From NCBI GenBank assembly GCA_963971425.1, contig OZ020518.1, forward strand, positions 821,001-885,000: a DNA stretch of 64,000 bases, read 5' to 3'. A program made the translations under genes and the position numbers. The DNA comes from Bryoerythrophyllum caledonicum. Lineage: Eukaryota > Streptophyta > Bryopsida > Pottiales > Pottiaceae. Positions within the stretch are counted from its first letter, which is position 1. Every line of letters begins with the position of its first letter. A model generated the notes under the pieces. The model was not told the origin of the DNA and made no database searches. It was given only the letters and a program-made list of their open reading frames with translations. Shown here piece after piece: positions 52,817 through 63,059 of this stretch.

Positions 52817-55800
52817 TTAATTATTCAAACAGCCCGATCTGCGCACTCCTTCGGTGGACGGGCCACCCATAACCGCATCTCGAAGGATGATATCATCATC
52901 ATCTGGTGCCTCATCGCAATTTGTACGGTTGTCATCATCAGCTCCTTCATCGCTCTCATCTTCGAATTCTCCATTGCTACCATCCGTAGTCCAAAAGCCC
53001 TCTATTTCAGAGTTGTCATTGCGAAGCTCTACGACTGTTTCATCATCGCAACGCGAGCGTCTGAATCTCTTTTGTCGATGTGCGTGAGGATCATCGTCGT
53101 CGGAATTTATGGTTGGGCCGCTGGTAGGACGAACTGCTCGAATCGGAACAACAAACGCCGGAGTTGTTGAAGAGCGTCCTGGAACATACGTGTCCAAAAA
53201 CGGTTGTACAACCACGTTCGGATCTCGTGCCTCTATTCCAAGGAGGGGACATCTACGAAGCCTTGAGGATGATGCTTCGCCGTTGTTTCTTCCTTCACGG
53301 CCTCTAGCCGCTCCAGAGCCTCTAGACCCTCCACGAGCATTAGTCCTTTCATTGGATTGTATATATTGACCCATTGGATGAAGAGGCGTCCTTGTAGCGG
53401 CCAAAGGGGGTCTGCTATTTCTGGTTGTAGTAGCGGAAGTGTTTAGACCCATCCCCTCAACACCTACACTTTGTTGGAAAGGTCCATACATGGCATTCGC
53501 CGTTCTAGGAGAAGAGGAATTCCGGGAAGGCGGCGTTGGTACATTCTGGTCATTGATAACAGTAGGCAGCACCACAACCGGAGATGGTTGTGGTGCAAGG
53601 TCTTGTGTGAATGCAAAAGTATCATCGGGGTCTAAATATTCCGGGTCAAAACGCCGACAGTGATTATCAACCCTTTCATTTCTTCGAGTCGTCCCTACAA
53701 TTGTTGTGTTTACAACATTTACGTTAGAGTCTCCTTGAACGACTCAAGTGCTATGAAATGATGCACCCATTCCAATAGCGCTCTCCTGGCCATACTGGTT
53801 TTCAACCGATCCTTGGTTGTTTCGAGTCGCAATATTTACTGCATTCTCTCCCGCTCCGTTGTTGTCGGCATCTCCATTTCCACCTCCATAGTCTGATGGA
53901 GAATTGTCATCGTCGCGAACATTCCCAACATTGGCCCCCCTGTTTCAGGCTCTTCAAGGTTAGTCACATTTGGGATGTCGCTCTCTGAGGAAATAGACAA
54001 AGGTTGCACTTCATGAATGCCCTCATTTTGAGAAAGTTGAAGCGAAAGACTGCGACGAGGACTTTGATTCCAAGGTCCCCAACGACCTTGAGCCAATTCT
54101 TCTTCCACATCGTCATCATCTCCATAATATTTTCTCGTTTCCTGAAGGTGATCGGCGCCTTCCGCCCAAAGATTAGGGTTTCCCCAGTACTTCAGCGGAG
54201 AGCGGGGAGCTGCCATATTGTGCTCCTTCCACTATAAGAAACCCGTTTTTTTTGTGACAGGGCAACTAACGTGCAATTATGTTTTGTACAGCATCCGGCA
54301 CGTCAACGTTGACGTCCAAAAAAATCCGTTATAATTGACATGCGAAAAACCTGCCAAAATCTCAAAAAACAGGCCCACATTTTTTAAAAACGTTACAAAA
54401 ACTTGGGGGTTGAAGGTGTTAAAAATCTGCCATGTGGCTGCCATGTCGCGTCCACGTCATTGCCACGTGGACGGGCAGTGCCACATCCCCAACTTTTTCA
54501 TCCGGGCCCTTGGTAATGTGGCCCATGATGTGGCGCATGACGTGGCATACGATTGTGACTAGGCTTGCATACGTGGACCCGCCATTTTGTGACGTGGCAC
54601 CTTTAAAATATGAAGTGTCACTTTTAAGAATATGACGTGACATGTCCAATCAGCATAGTTTAATGCAATAATTAATTGTCGACAGTGTAAATTGGGACGT
54701 CATTTCTAACACGGTATGTTTTCTGTGACGTTCGTTATGACATCTGACTTTGAGATGGAGGTCACCAAAAGCAAGCACCAAGTCAGCAAAAGCAAGTGCC
54801 ATGTCACCAAAAAGAAGCGCCATGTCATCAAAAAGTACCATATCACTTTAAGTTTGAAGGGTAATTCAAATTCATCCAAATAGATGGACGAAAGTAAATC
54901 ACTCTTGATTCAAGTGTGATGAGATAGGAGAGAAGGCCTTACATATATATACAATGGGATGCAGAAGTGGTGACAATCCATATGGGATTTGTCATGGTGT
55001 TAGCATAAACATTAAAATGTCACAGTAGACGTCCATCCAGGAGTCTGTTCCAACATCCTCTTTGCCTACGTGGCAGCTGATTTCAACTTTGCCTACGTGG
55101 CACAAACATTTTAAAAAGAATCCAATTTCTACCTTGCCTACGTGGCTCAAACATGTTTTTTGTGATGTCAATAAGGACATCTACGTTTTTTGTGATGTCA
55201 GTAACGACATCCACGTTTTTATTTTTGTAGGGGGTCAGCCCATCTCCACTGTATTTTAACCGTTGGACAGTGTTTTACAGGAGGTTGCAGTAACAATCTC
55301 GAAGTTACTCACAGTGAAGCCACAGTCAAACTGAAAGCACATGCCGACGTGGCACTGTCACCTTTCTGAGGACGTTGTCCAAAACATGACTATGTTCACT
55401 AGGACGTCCCGCAAAATGAATACGTATATGCTAACATCTTTGCGTTTTTCCGCCAATTTTTCCATGTTTGGTGCAACATCCACCAGAATTTGAGAGCCCA
55501 GGGCTCGGCCCGTTCGCGAAAACATGTTTTGAAAAACACACTTGATCACAACTAACGTCACGAAAATCACGGGTTTCTTATAGTGTTCTCTTCCTCGGCT
55601 ATCAACACATCAAATTCACGATTAGGTTCACCCAACGGGACCGGCCCCAGGGCATCTGGGTCGAAATCCTCCGAGTGAATATTCACATCGTATCATCGAA
55701 CGGGATCGGCCCCTGGTCTTTGTTGAAGGCATCGGCTATTGGTATAAATATACACCAATGACGCAGCCTTTTCCGCCGCTAATCAATTTCGGCTCTTGTT

Positions 55801-57579
55801 GTGGACATTCGAGTACATACTCCAATTTCGTTTGCAAGAGCTAGCTAAACACGTAAGGGCTAGAATATGAACAACTGTTTTAGACAATGCCTTGTCTGCA
55901 ATCCTGGCCCACCATTGGTGGAGTTGAAGCCTTGTCTATCGGATGTTAGATGCCTTGGTAGGGCCATATGGTCCTGTTCCCTCCTCGTACTGTGTTTACT
56001 CATATTGGATGTCGTCATAAGAGATTTCCAATACCTCCATCATTTTGCGAACAACTCGATTCAATGCTCTTTGTGTGATTCCATCAGCCCTAAGCGCCAC
56101 ATTATTCTTGAGGTACGGATTCAAAAGAGCCCCGGCGTAGTGAACATCGGTAAAAACCATTTGCCATCGGGCATCAAAAGATTGCTCAAAAGTGGATGCT
56201 ATGTCAGCTCGTAGAGTAAAGGGTGACTCTCTCAAAGAGTACACGTGTTCTCGCAAATTATGCATCACGAGCCACGCACGACCCATGGTTGGTTTGCGGC
56301 CATCAAACACACGCAATGCCTTCAAAACATCCCCAGTCATGTGCACATAATTCTGACATCGTTGCCAAAAGGCCATATCTTTGATGGTGAGCACCACATT
56401 ATGCGCTGCGGTTGTTGCTTGCTCTCCATTTTGTTTATTCCGTAGGATTGCAAAGTAGTTTACAGCATGGGGGTGGTCTTTCAACTGCTCCAACACTCCT
56501 ATGAGTCTCACCAATCGATCCAACATAACGAAATTACAAGCAAAGCGGGTTTCAGTGGGCACTACAATATGCAGGTTTGGACTCAACTCACAAAGTGTCC
56601 CCATTGTCGAATGATGGTTTCTAATATATTTGCACAATTTCTTTGCCCTCTCTATTAAATCTTTAAATTCTTGGACCTTTGCCCAATCTTCCAAAATGAG
56701 CTCCAATGCATGTGCCATGCACCCCTGCTTGTGAATGTGCGGGTATGTGAGAATAATATCATCCATCGCTCCAAGCATGTTGGGAGCATTGTCTGTACAA
56801 ATTTGTGTCACATTCTTGGAACCCACCTTCTCAATGTAAACTTTCACTTGGTCCGCTATGTACCGCATGGACTTCTTCTCACCACTGGTGTCTATGCTCC
56901 CCAAGAATACGTCACTAGTGGGGCACGACATCATTAAATTCATGAGGGGCCTCCGGTGGACATCATCCCAACCATCCGTGCATATCGACACCCCATAATT
57001 CTTGATTGCAAAACCAACTTTGGCTTCAATCTCTTTCTCAATTTGCAACCTCTTAGGTTCAATCAATCTAGTCTTCAACTAGTGATATGTAGGGGGAGTG
57101 TACTCAAACTTTGCCACGGATGTTGCCCTCACTGCATCGATGAACGCCTGATTTGGCGCCACATTAAAAGGCACATTCGCCTGATAGAGAAAGGTCGCCC
57201 ACTTCTCATCAAGTTCCTTCCTCTTTGCAATGTTAAAAGCATCAAGCATCCGTTGTTGATGTAGTTGCCCAGATCTAGTGGAATTCGAGGCGGTAAGACC
57301 ACCCGACACATGTCAAGGGTCGTTTCCTTCAGAGAGATTAGGCACTCCTTCCCGAGGCCCACTTGTTACTCCACCCGCCACATTATTTTGAGCGTCGGAT
57401 TGGCTTGAAGTGTCAATAGTTGGTGCCCTCGATGGACCACTCGGACCTGAATCTCCGCCATACATGTCCCCGGTCGTCATTCGTTGCGGAACAATGTTTC
57501 CACAATTGGCAAATCGACTTCGCACATAGGGAGGTAGGCTACGACAAATCGAGTCTCGACCTCTCTGACTTGGCGCCAT
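52817..57579 (-). pseudogene. hAT-family transposase gene (DUF659 and dimerisation domains), interrupted by a CACTA element
   Basis: Reading the minus strand from ATG 57,579: a Ser/Gly-rich leader, a stop (57,313-57,315), a helical segment, a stop (57,079-57,081), then a 360-codon block (57,078-55,996). That block has DUF659/hAT features: VSICTDGWDDVHRRP, ICTDNAPNMLGAMDDI, GCMAHALELILEDWAKV, VPTETRFACNFVMLDRL. After a frame change, the hAT dimerisation domain is readable at about 55,950-55,760 (HQWWARIADKAL, CKRNWSMYSNVHNKSRN). An acidic/Ser-rich C-terminal region follows, split by the CACTA insertion at 54,230-55,585. It continues as MAAPRSPLKYWGNPNLW and onward to 52,817, with a frameshift at the C-run 53,935-53,940 and a TGA at about 53,743. 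It is dead. An N-terminal BED finger is not seen. Confidence 0.75.
54230..55585. mobile_element. Non-autonomous CACTA (En/Spm-type) element
   Basis: A 1,356-bp element with perfect 16-bp terminal inverted repeats CACTATAAGAAACCCG (54,230-54,245 and 55,570-55,585). The match continues imperfectly to about 28 bp. The flanks are TTC on both sides (54,227-54,229 and 55,586-55,588), a 3-bp target duplication. The interior has many ACGTGGCA/TGCCACGT words, such as repeated TTTGCCTACGTGGC near 55,065-55,150, which fit subterminal transposase-binding repeats. It encodes no transposase. Confidence 0.85.
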
Positions 57580-57995
57580 ATCCAAAGTGAGCAAACGCAC
57601 GCTCACATTTGTAGCTAAAAGTTTAGTTACAGAAAACACAACTCACTTTGCCCCCGTTGTCACCAAAATTGTACCAAGGTTCCCATTCTTTTGTTTGCTT
57701 CCTTTGACTTCTCATTGCATTCACGGCTTATGCCAAATAATGTGCAAGTCTTGTCTAAGCTAAAATACGGGGCTAGTTATAGTATAGAATCGGGTGAAAA
57801 TATGAGGTCTGATAGCGCTCGTGCACTGCTTGAACCAAATTTTACATCACCTCAGCCGCACACCAGTGCCGCCTGCCACCCAAGTAGACTTGCAAGGAGC
57901 TCAAACTGAATTGAGGTCCAAAGGATAGAGGCCAAGGTGACAAGCGTAACGACAACTGGCCCTCTCCGATCCTTTTACATACGAGCCAAGAACGG

Positions 57996-58200
57996 GTGGG
58001 ACCTGACGCGCCAAGGGCGGGAACGTCTCTGCCCTGCCCTGTTGTGGGGAGACGTCCCTGCCCCTACCTGACTAAGGGCGGGGATGTCTCCGCCCCTACC
58101 CGGGAAAAGGCAGGGACCTCTCCGCCCCACCAGGGCAGGGCGGAGACGTCCCCGCCCTTATCCGGGCAGTGGCGGAAATGTCTCCCCAACCCAAAAGAAG
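57996..58200. repeat. GGCGGGGACGTCTCC array, right side of the hAT element
   Basis: Six or more copies of the GGGCGGRGACGTCYCYGCCC motif in both orientations, matching the array at 52,500-52,605. Confidence 0.5.
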
Positions 58201-58424
58201 GAGGACCTTTAGGGCATTTTGGGTGCTTAGGCACTCCTCCTCTCCATGAGAAGGGTCGAGGTTTTAATATAGGGTGCCTTATTTTTGGTTCCAACAAGAT
58301 TGCGACGCACTTAAAATAAGTAGCAGATTATATCTATGAAAGAAGGCTTTTGGGAAAGTACTACTTTTGTCCTTTGACCGCATGCTCTCTTATAATGAAC
58401 ACCTTAATTAGCTCCCTTTTAGAT

Positions 58425-58690
58425 CAAGTAGTGAATAGCATGGGAGCTATGCAAGTCCCCATCCATAAGATGTAGTATAAGCCTCTAGTAGAATGTAATG
58501 TACAAGTTCTCTAAATAAAAAATTTAAACAAAATTGCCCCACAAACGAAAAGGAATGTACCACATACCATTAGAGAAAGAAATAAATCAAGTAGTGAGTA
58601 GCATGGGAGCTATGCAAGTCCCCATCCATAAGGGGTAGTATAAGCCTCTAGTAGAATGTAATGTGCAAGTTCTCTAAATAAATTGTACCA
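58425..58690 (+). repeat. Two direct repeats of about 102 bp
   Basis: 58,425-58,520 and 58,588-58,684 are nearly identical (CATGGGAGCTATGCAAGTCC through AAGTTCTCTAAATAAA), 163 bp apart. Non-coding. Confidence 0.7.
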
Positions 58691-58744
58691 TTACAAACAA
58701 AAAGGATATTTAAAATCATATAATGTTTAGAGCAAAAGTATTGT

Positions 58745-59077
58745 TCACAAAATTTTTTTACTACGTCCTAAACCTATAAATACTCCTAGTGAGTAGTAAC
58801 GTTGGTGAAGGACTCGTTCGGTCCTCCTCAACCTACCACGTGCTTGTGCCTTTTCGCTCGCGACTTGGACGTGGGTTCCGTTGGAGTCAGCATCGCAACT
58901 CGACGTGTCAGTATCGTAGTTAGGTGTGTCGTCCATCACAGTCATGAACTTGCCCAATCCACCTTCCGGATACTTGCGCCATCCCATTGGAATTATTCCA
59001 TATTTTGGGCGAGGAATTTTTACCTTCCCCGGCATCGACTTCAAAGTGGACCAATCCACTCTCTTGCCCAAATTCAC
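58745..59077 (-). CDS. Unrecognised 110-codon ORF
   Basis: The minus frame encodes VDWSTLKSMPGKVKIPRPKY, GIIPMGWRKYPEGGLGKFMT and an acidic Ser/Thr-rich middle (DDTPNYDTDTSSCDAD), ending in a basic tail. Composition is protein-like. The start is a non-ATG codon and the frame may be part of a longer decayed gene. No family recognised. Confidence 0.3.
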   Translation of the reverse strand: MNLGKRVDWSTLKSMPGKVKIPRPKYGIIPMGWRKYPEGGLGKFMTVMDDTPNYDTDTSSCDADSNGTHVQVASEKAQARGRLRRTERVLHQRYYSLGVFIGLGRSKKIL

Positions 59078-59344
59078 CTCCGCATGAACACCCCGCGCAA
59101 TGAAGAGATTTACTTCGTTACCATGAATTTAATTTTTTTTTTAGTTAGGTAGTAGGAAGTGATAAATTAGACATGCGAGTTAAGATTGTGATCTAATCTA
59201 AACTAGAATTAGCACGTAGTAAGAATTAAAGCAACTAGAATAAAAGAACTAAGTGGCCCCCTTAAACAACATAAGGGAGGGCTTTAAATCTGAGTCTTAG
59301 ACCCAAGTCCCAAGCCAAGCAAGGGCTCGACCCGAGACCCGACC

Positions 59345-60190
59345 TCCCAAATTCCCAAAGGCTAGCTCGGATAGGCTAGCTTGGATAAGGGAGCTCGGAT
59401 AGGCTAGCTCGATAGGCCAACTCGGATTAAGGGAGCTCGGCGCCATGAAGGGAAGGACGAGGAAGGAGTCCGAGAAGGGACTAGAAAGGAACCGGCTGAC
59501 CTTGCCCGTGACTACAAAGGATGAGATGGACTGTGAGCAAGAAGCAAGGCGAGCTGTATCGGAGAGCGAGTACTGCAAGATCATGGAGCACGATCCAGGG
59601 AGCACCATCCGAGCACTGCCCGAGCAGGAGGAACAAGGTCCGAGCACTGCCCGAGCAGAAGGAGTAAGGCCCGAGCACTGCCCGAGCAGAAGGAGTAAGG
59701 CCCGAGCACTGCCGACACGGGAGTTTGCTTCGAGCAGGATCAGGGGGCACGATCCAGGGAACACGATCCAGGAAGCACCATCCGAGCATTGCCCGAGCAC
59801 TGCCCAAGCAGGAGGAACAAGGTCCGAGCACTGCTGGACAGGGGAGCACGATTCGAGCACGATCCGAGCACTGCCGACCACGGGGAGCACCATCCGAGCA
59901 CTGCTCGAGCAGGAGGAACAAGGTCCGAGCACTGCACAACAGGGGAGTTCGATCCAAGCACGATCCGAGCACTGCCGACCACGGGGAGCATCATCCGAGC
60001 ACTGCCCGAGTAGGAGGAACAAGGACGGAGCACTGCAGGACGAGGGAGCACCATCCGAGCATTGCCCGAGTAGGAAAAATAAGGTTCGAGCACTGTAGGA
60101 CCAGGGAGCACCATCCGAGCACTGCCCGAGCCGAGAGCAAGTTTACGAGCAAAGTAAGCACAGGGAGTTGATCCAAGAGCACTGTCCGAG
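59345..60190 (+). repeat. Complex minisatellite array
   Basis: 59,345-59,440 repeats AGGCTAGCTCGGATA-like words. From about 59,590 a 31-bp unit (CCGAGCACTGCCCGAGCAGR, then AGGARYAAGGY) occurs three times in tandem (59,639-59,700). It then recurs mixed with GGGAGCACCATCCGAGCACTG and GCCGACCACG units to about 60,185. Long ORFs on both strands through this array are a by-product of the repeat and are not annotated as genes. Confidence 0.75.
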
Positions 60191-60340
60191 AGGGAACCAA
60201 GCACGAGCTGAGGGGACCGCGAGAGTTGAGAGAAAACTAGGCTTGAGCTAAGCAGACCTCGAGAGGGCTGAGGAGACTAAGCTTGAACGGAGGGAACCAC
60301 GAGAGAATTGAGGAAACCTCGAGAGAGGTGAGGGAGCATA

Positions 60341-61147
60341 TTGAGAGGTAAGGAGGCCTTGTGTGGGCTGAGGGTCCGACCCAGGCACTCACGAAGTTTC
60401 TTTATTCAAGCAAAAAGTAACAAGTGGGTGAGAGAGAACCCCCCTGAAGTGAGAGAAATTGCTGCTTCCCACCCAACGAGCTCCATGGCCAAGGACATCT
60501 CCTCAGTTATCCCCAAGGACCCTCAAGAGTTAACCAAACTCCAAGAAGACCTCCTTCGTATGGGTTGTCTATCCCTTCTAGATTTCTGTTGGAGTTTTCG
60601 TGTAGAATCCACTGTACAAGAGTTACGGCAAAATCCTTTGCCGATACCGGAAGGTGATAGCATCCGCGCTTGCCCGGACCGATGGACAATGGGAAGGTGG
60701 CAGGAGGTGTATGGATTCCCACGACAAGGAGCAGGTTGGACAAGTTTGAAGAAGGAAGAATATGCGAAGGGACGTTTCGGCAGCAAGGACGCCAAGAATG
60801 GGTATGCGGTAAGTGATTGCCTAGACTTACGGGCCAAACGGGTCTTCTCCTTCCTCATACCAATCCTGCATCCGGAGAAATCTACCCAGGTCACAATCAC
60901 CCTCGCTAATACGGTGTGGTGCTCTCATCTTGGAGAGCGAGTGGTGAATTGGGCGATCATTGTGAAGGATGTAGTTCTCCGTTTGATCAAGAGTGTCAAC
61001 AGCACTAAACGTTCCCCTCTTACTCCGTTCTTGGTCCACCTCTATCATCATTTCAAGGAGACTACCGCAGCGGAAGCCATGGCCTTTGGGACTCACCTCA
61101 TGATGAAGAAGTTTGATGGGACGGAGTCCGAGTCCGAGACGGGATAA
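60341..61147 (+). CDS. Gag-like or unrecognised ORF, 268 codons (220 from first ATG)
   Basis: The open frame runs 60,341-61,147; the first ATG is at 60,485. Residues after that ATG form a globular-looking protein with ELTKLQEDLLRMGCLSLLDF, RWQEVYGFPRQGAGWTSLKK, VNWAIIVKDVVLRLIKSVNS and TPFLVHLYHHFKETTAAEAM, ending in an acidic tail ESESETG. The frame is undamaged. Its layout reminds me of N-terminal ORFs of plant transposable elements, but I cannot name a domain. It lies directly downstream of the minisatellite array. Confidence 0.45.
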   Translation: MRGKEALCGLRVRPRHSRSFFIQAKSNKWVRENPPEVREIAASHPTSSMAKDISSVIPKDPQELTKLQEDLLRMGCLSLLDFCWSFRVESTVQELRQNPLPIPEGDSIRACPDRWTMGRWQEVYGFPRQGAGWTSLKKEEYAKGRFGSKDAKNGYAVSDCLDLRAKRVFSFLIPILHPEKSTQVTITLANTVWCSHLGERVVNWAIIVKDVVLRLIKSVNSTKRSPLTPFLVHLYHHFKETTAAEAMAFGTHLMMKKFDGTESESETG

Positions 61148-61377
61148 GAAGGAGGAAAGGTGTCGTAGTACGCATTGGCAAGTATTCACATCTTAACACA
61201 AAGATACCTTTAAGGTAATCATTCCCACAGAGAGTCACCGAGAACTACAACGACTAACAACAAACCATGATCTGTACAATGTCAACTATACAATATATAC
61301 ATCAAAAGAAAGGAGAGAAAGGTTTAGATTACAAGGGGTGAGCGTTAATAACACAAACCGCCCCACCCAAGTACTTT

Positions 61378-61495
61378 ACATGGCCCGGATCCCACATGGC
61401 CCGGATCCCACATGGCCCGGATCGTACATGGCCCGGATCCTACATGGCCCGGATCCCACATGGCCCGGATCGTACATGGCCCGGATTCCACATGG
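61378..61495 (+). repeat. 16-bp tandem repeat, seven copies
   Basis: Unit ACATGGCCCGGATCCC repeated seven times with changes only in the last three bases (CCC, CGT, CCT, TCC) plus a partial eighth copy. Confidence 0.9.
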
Positions 61496-61499
61496 ACTT

Positions 61500-63055
61500 T
61501 ACAACTATATACATTATAGACATCCGGGATACTCGCGTATCCGGAGAGTGTTTTATCACCATGAACGACAGTTCACGGACTCAAACAAGTTTTAGTAAAC
61601 GTCACTTCTTCCTCACAGTCTCTCCAATCACTCCTACTCACTAACTTGGGATGGTTGTGGTCTCACTGGGTTCTCCCCGTAAGAGGGGATAAGGCTTGGG
61701 CCTTAAGGACTAACACTTACTCTTGTGGCACGTACATGGTGTACCCACCCTTCGAGCTGTTAGACCTTCCTTCACCTCAGAATCAGCTAAAGGAATAGTA
61801 CGTCGTGGGATCGCCTAGTTATTAGCCCCGGGTACCCGATTCCCACTCCTTTTCTTCAGGGAACAAAGTCCTCTTCCTATTACTCCGATGGTCACCTCGC
61901 AAAGGGGTTAGTTGGATCTCCTTTCTTCTCTCAAGATAATCCGAGCTGTTAGAGTCGGTCTGGACTTACTACCCTTAGGTCAAACCAGTCTACTCCGTCA
62001 TCAACACGAAGGGTTGATGGTGTGTAGTGCTCCTATGGATCAACCTATCCGACCAAAGGTTGATGCGTCTGGGATCTAGAGTACATCTTCACAATCGATG
62101 ACATACTGCCGCCAACCGATCACACAAGACATATCAAGACTCCTTCCACACCCGTCACTCCCCCCTCGTCCTCCCGTAGCCACTTATAATGTCACCTGTT
62201 ATTTCCCTCCACCACGACTAATCTACTTGAGGGAACAAGGAAACAATCACAAGGGGTCAGAGTTAGAGTCACGCCCAACTAACCATCTAACCATCTCACA
62301 TATTATTCCCATCCACCACGACTAATCTACTTGATGGAACAAGGAAACAATGACTCAACGGTTAGTATGGACTTGAGGAGTGGACTACTTGAGATGGTAC
62401 TCACAGTCATATAGAATCCGAGCTCTCCAACCGTCGAAGGTTTTCTGAGAGCGTAGGTTTAGAATTGAATTGAAAGCAAGTACACACATCAAGCAATGAA
62501 GAGAGAGGCCACGAGACTCCTCTCTTATGCTGCAAAGGACTCACACAAGAGTCCAAACTCAAACAATACCTTCTAACTAAAAACGGTGACAATAACTACT
62601 CTTGGCGGCGGTGCTGCCAATCCACACGACGTGCACCGTCAGAGGTCACTTATTACACAAAACCCAAGGCAAAAACCAAGTCAAAACCAAAGTCAACCGG
62701 GGGCCAAATCCCGGACTGAACAGTGACCTACGAACCAAGATCCTGACCTACTTCCGAGACAGTTCTTCGAGTCTCTTCCGCTTCTCCCTCCTCTTGCGCT
62801 TCTTGGAACTCCGGCTTGAAGTCGGGGTGGGCGCGGCTGCTGTAAGTGCCACCTATGGCGCAAACACATCGGTGGAAGGCGTGGGTTGGCCAATCGTTGC
62901 CCTCAACAAGGTTTCCCTCGAAGGCAAGGAGGAATCCGGGCCATCCGGGGTGATTGACACGGTAGTCATGCCCAGATGTGGCCCGGATCGTGTCGGAGGG
63001 GCCGATGCCTGATTCGGGGTGCCCATGACGATATCCTGGTTGGATATCTGTCCTG
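61500..63055. other. Spacer with a local duplication, no recognised gene
   Basis: Mixed composition. A 47-bp segment (CACCACGACTAATCTACTTG through AAGGAAACAAT) occurs at 62,210-62,250 and 62,313-62,355. An ORF at 62,602-63,012 (+) is open, but its composition does not convince me. Confidence 0.45.
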
Positions 63056-63059
63056 GAGT

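Noticed and set aside
59297..60204. ORFs of 140-240 codons on both strands
   Set aside because: They run through the minisatellite; translations are repetitive and open on both strands.
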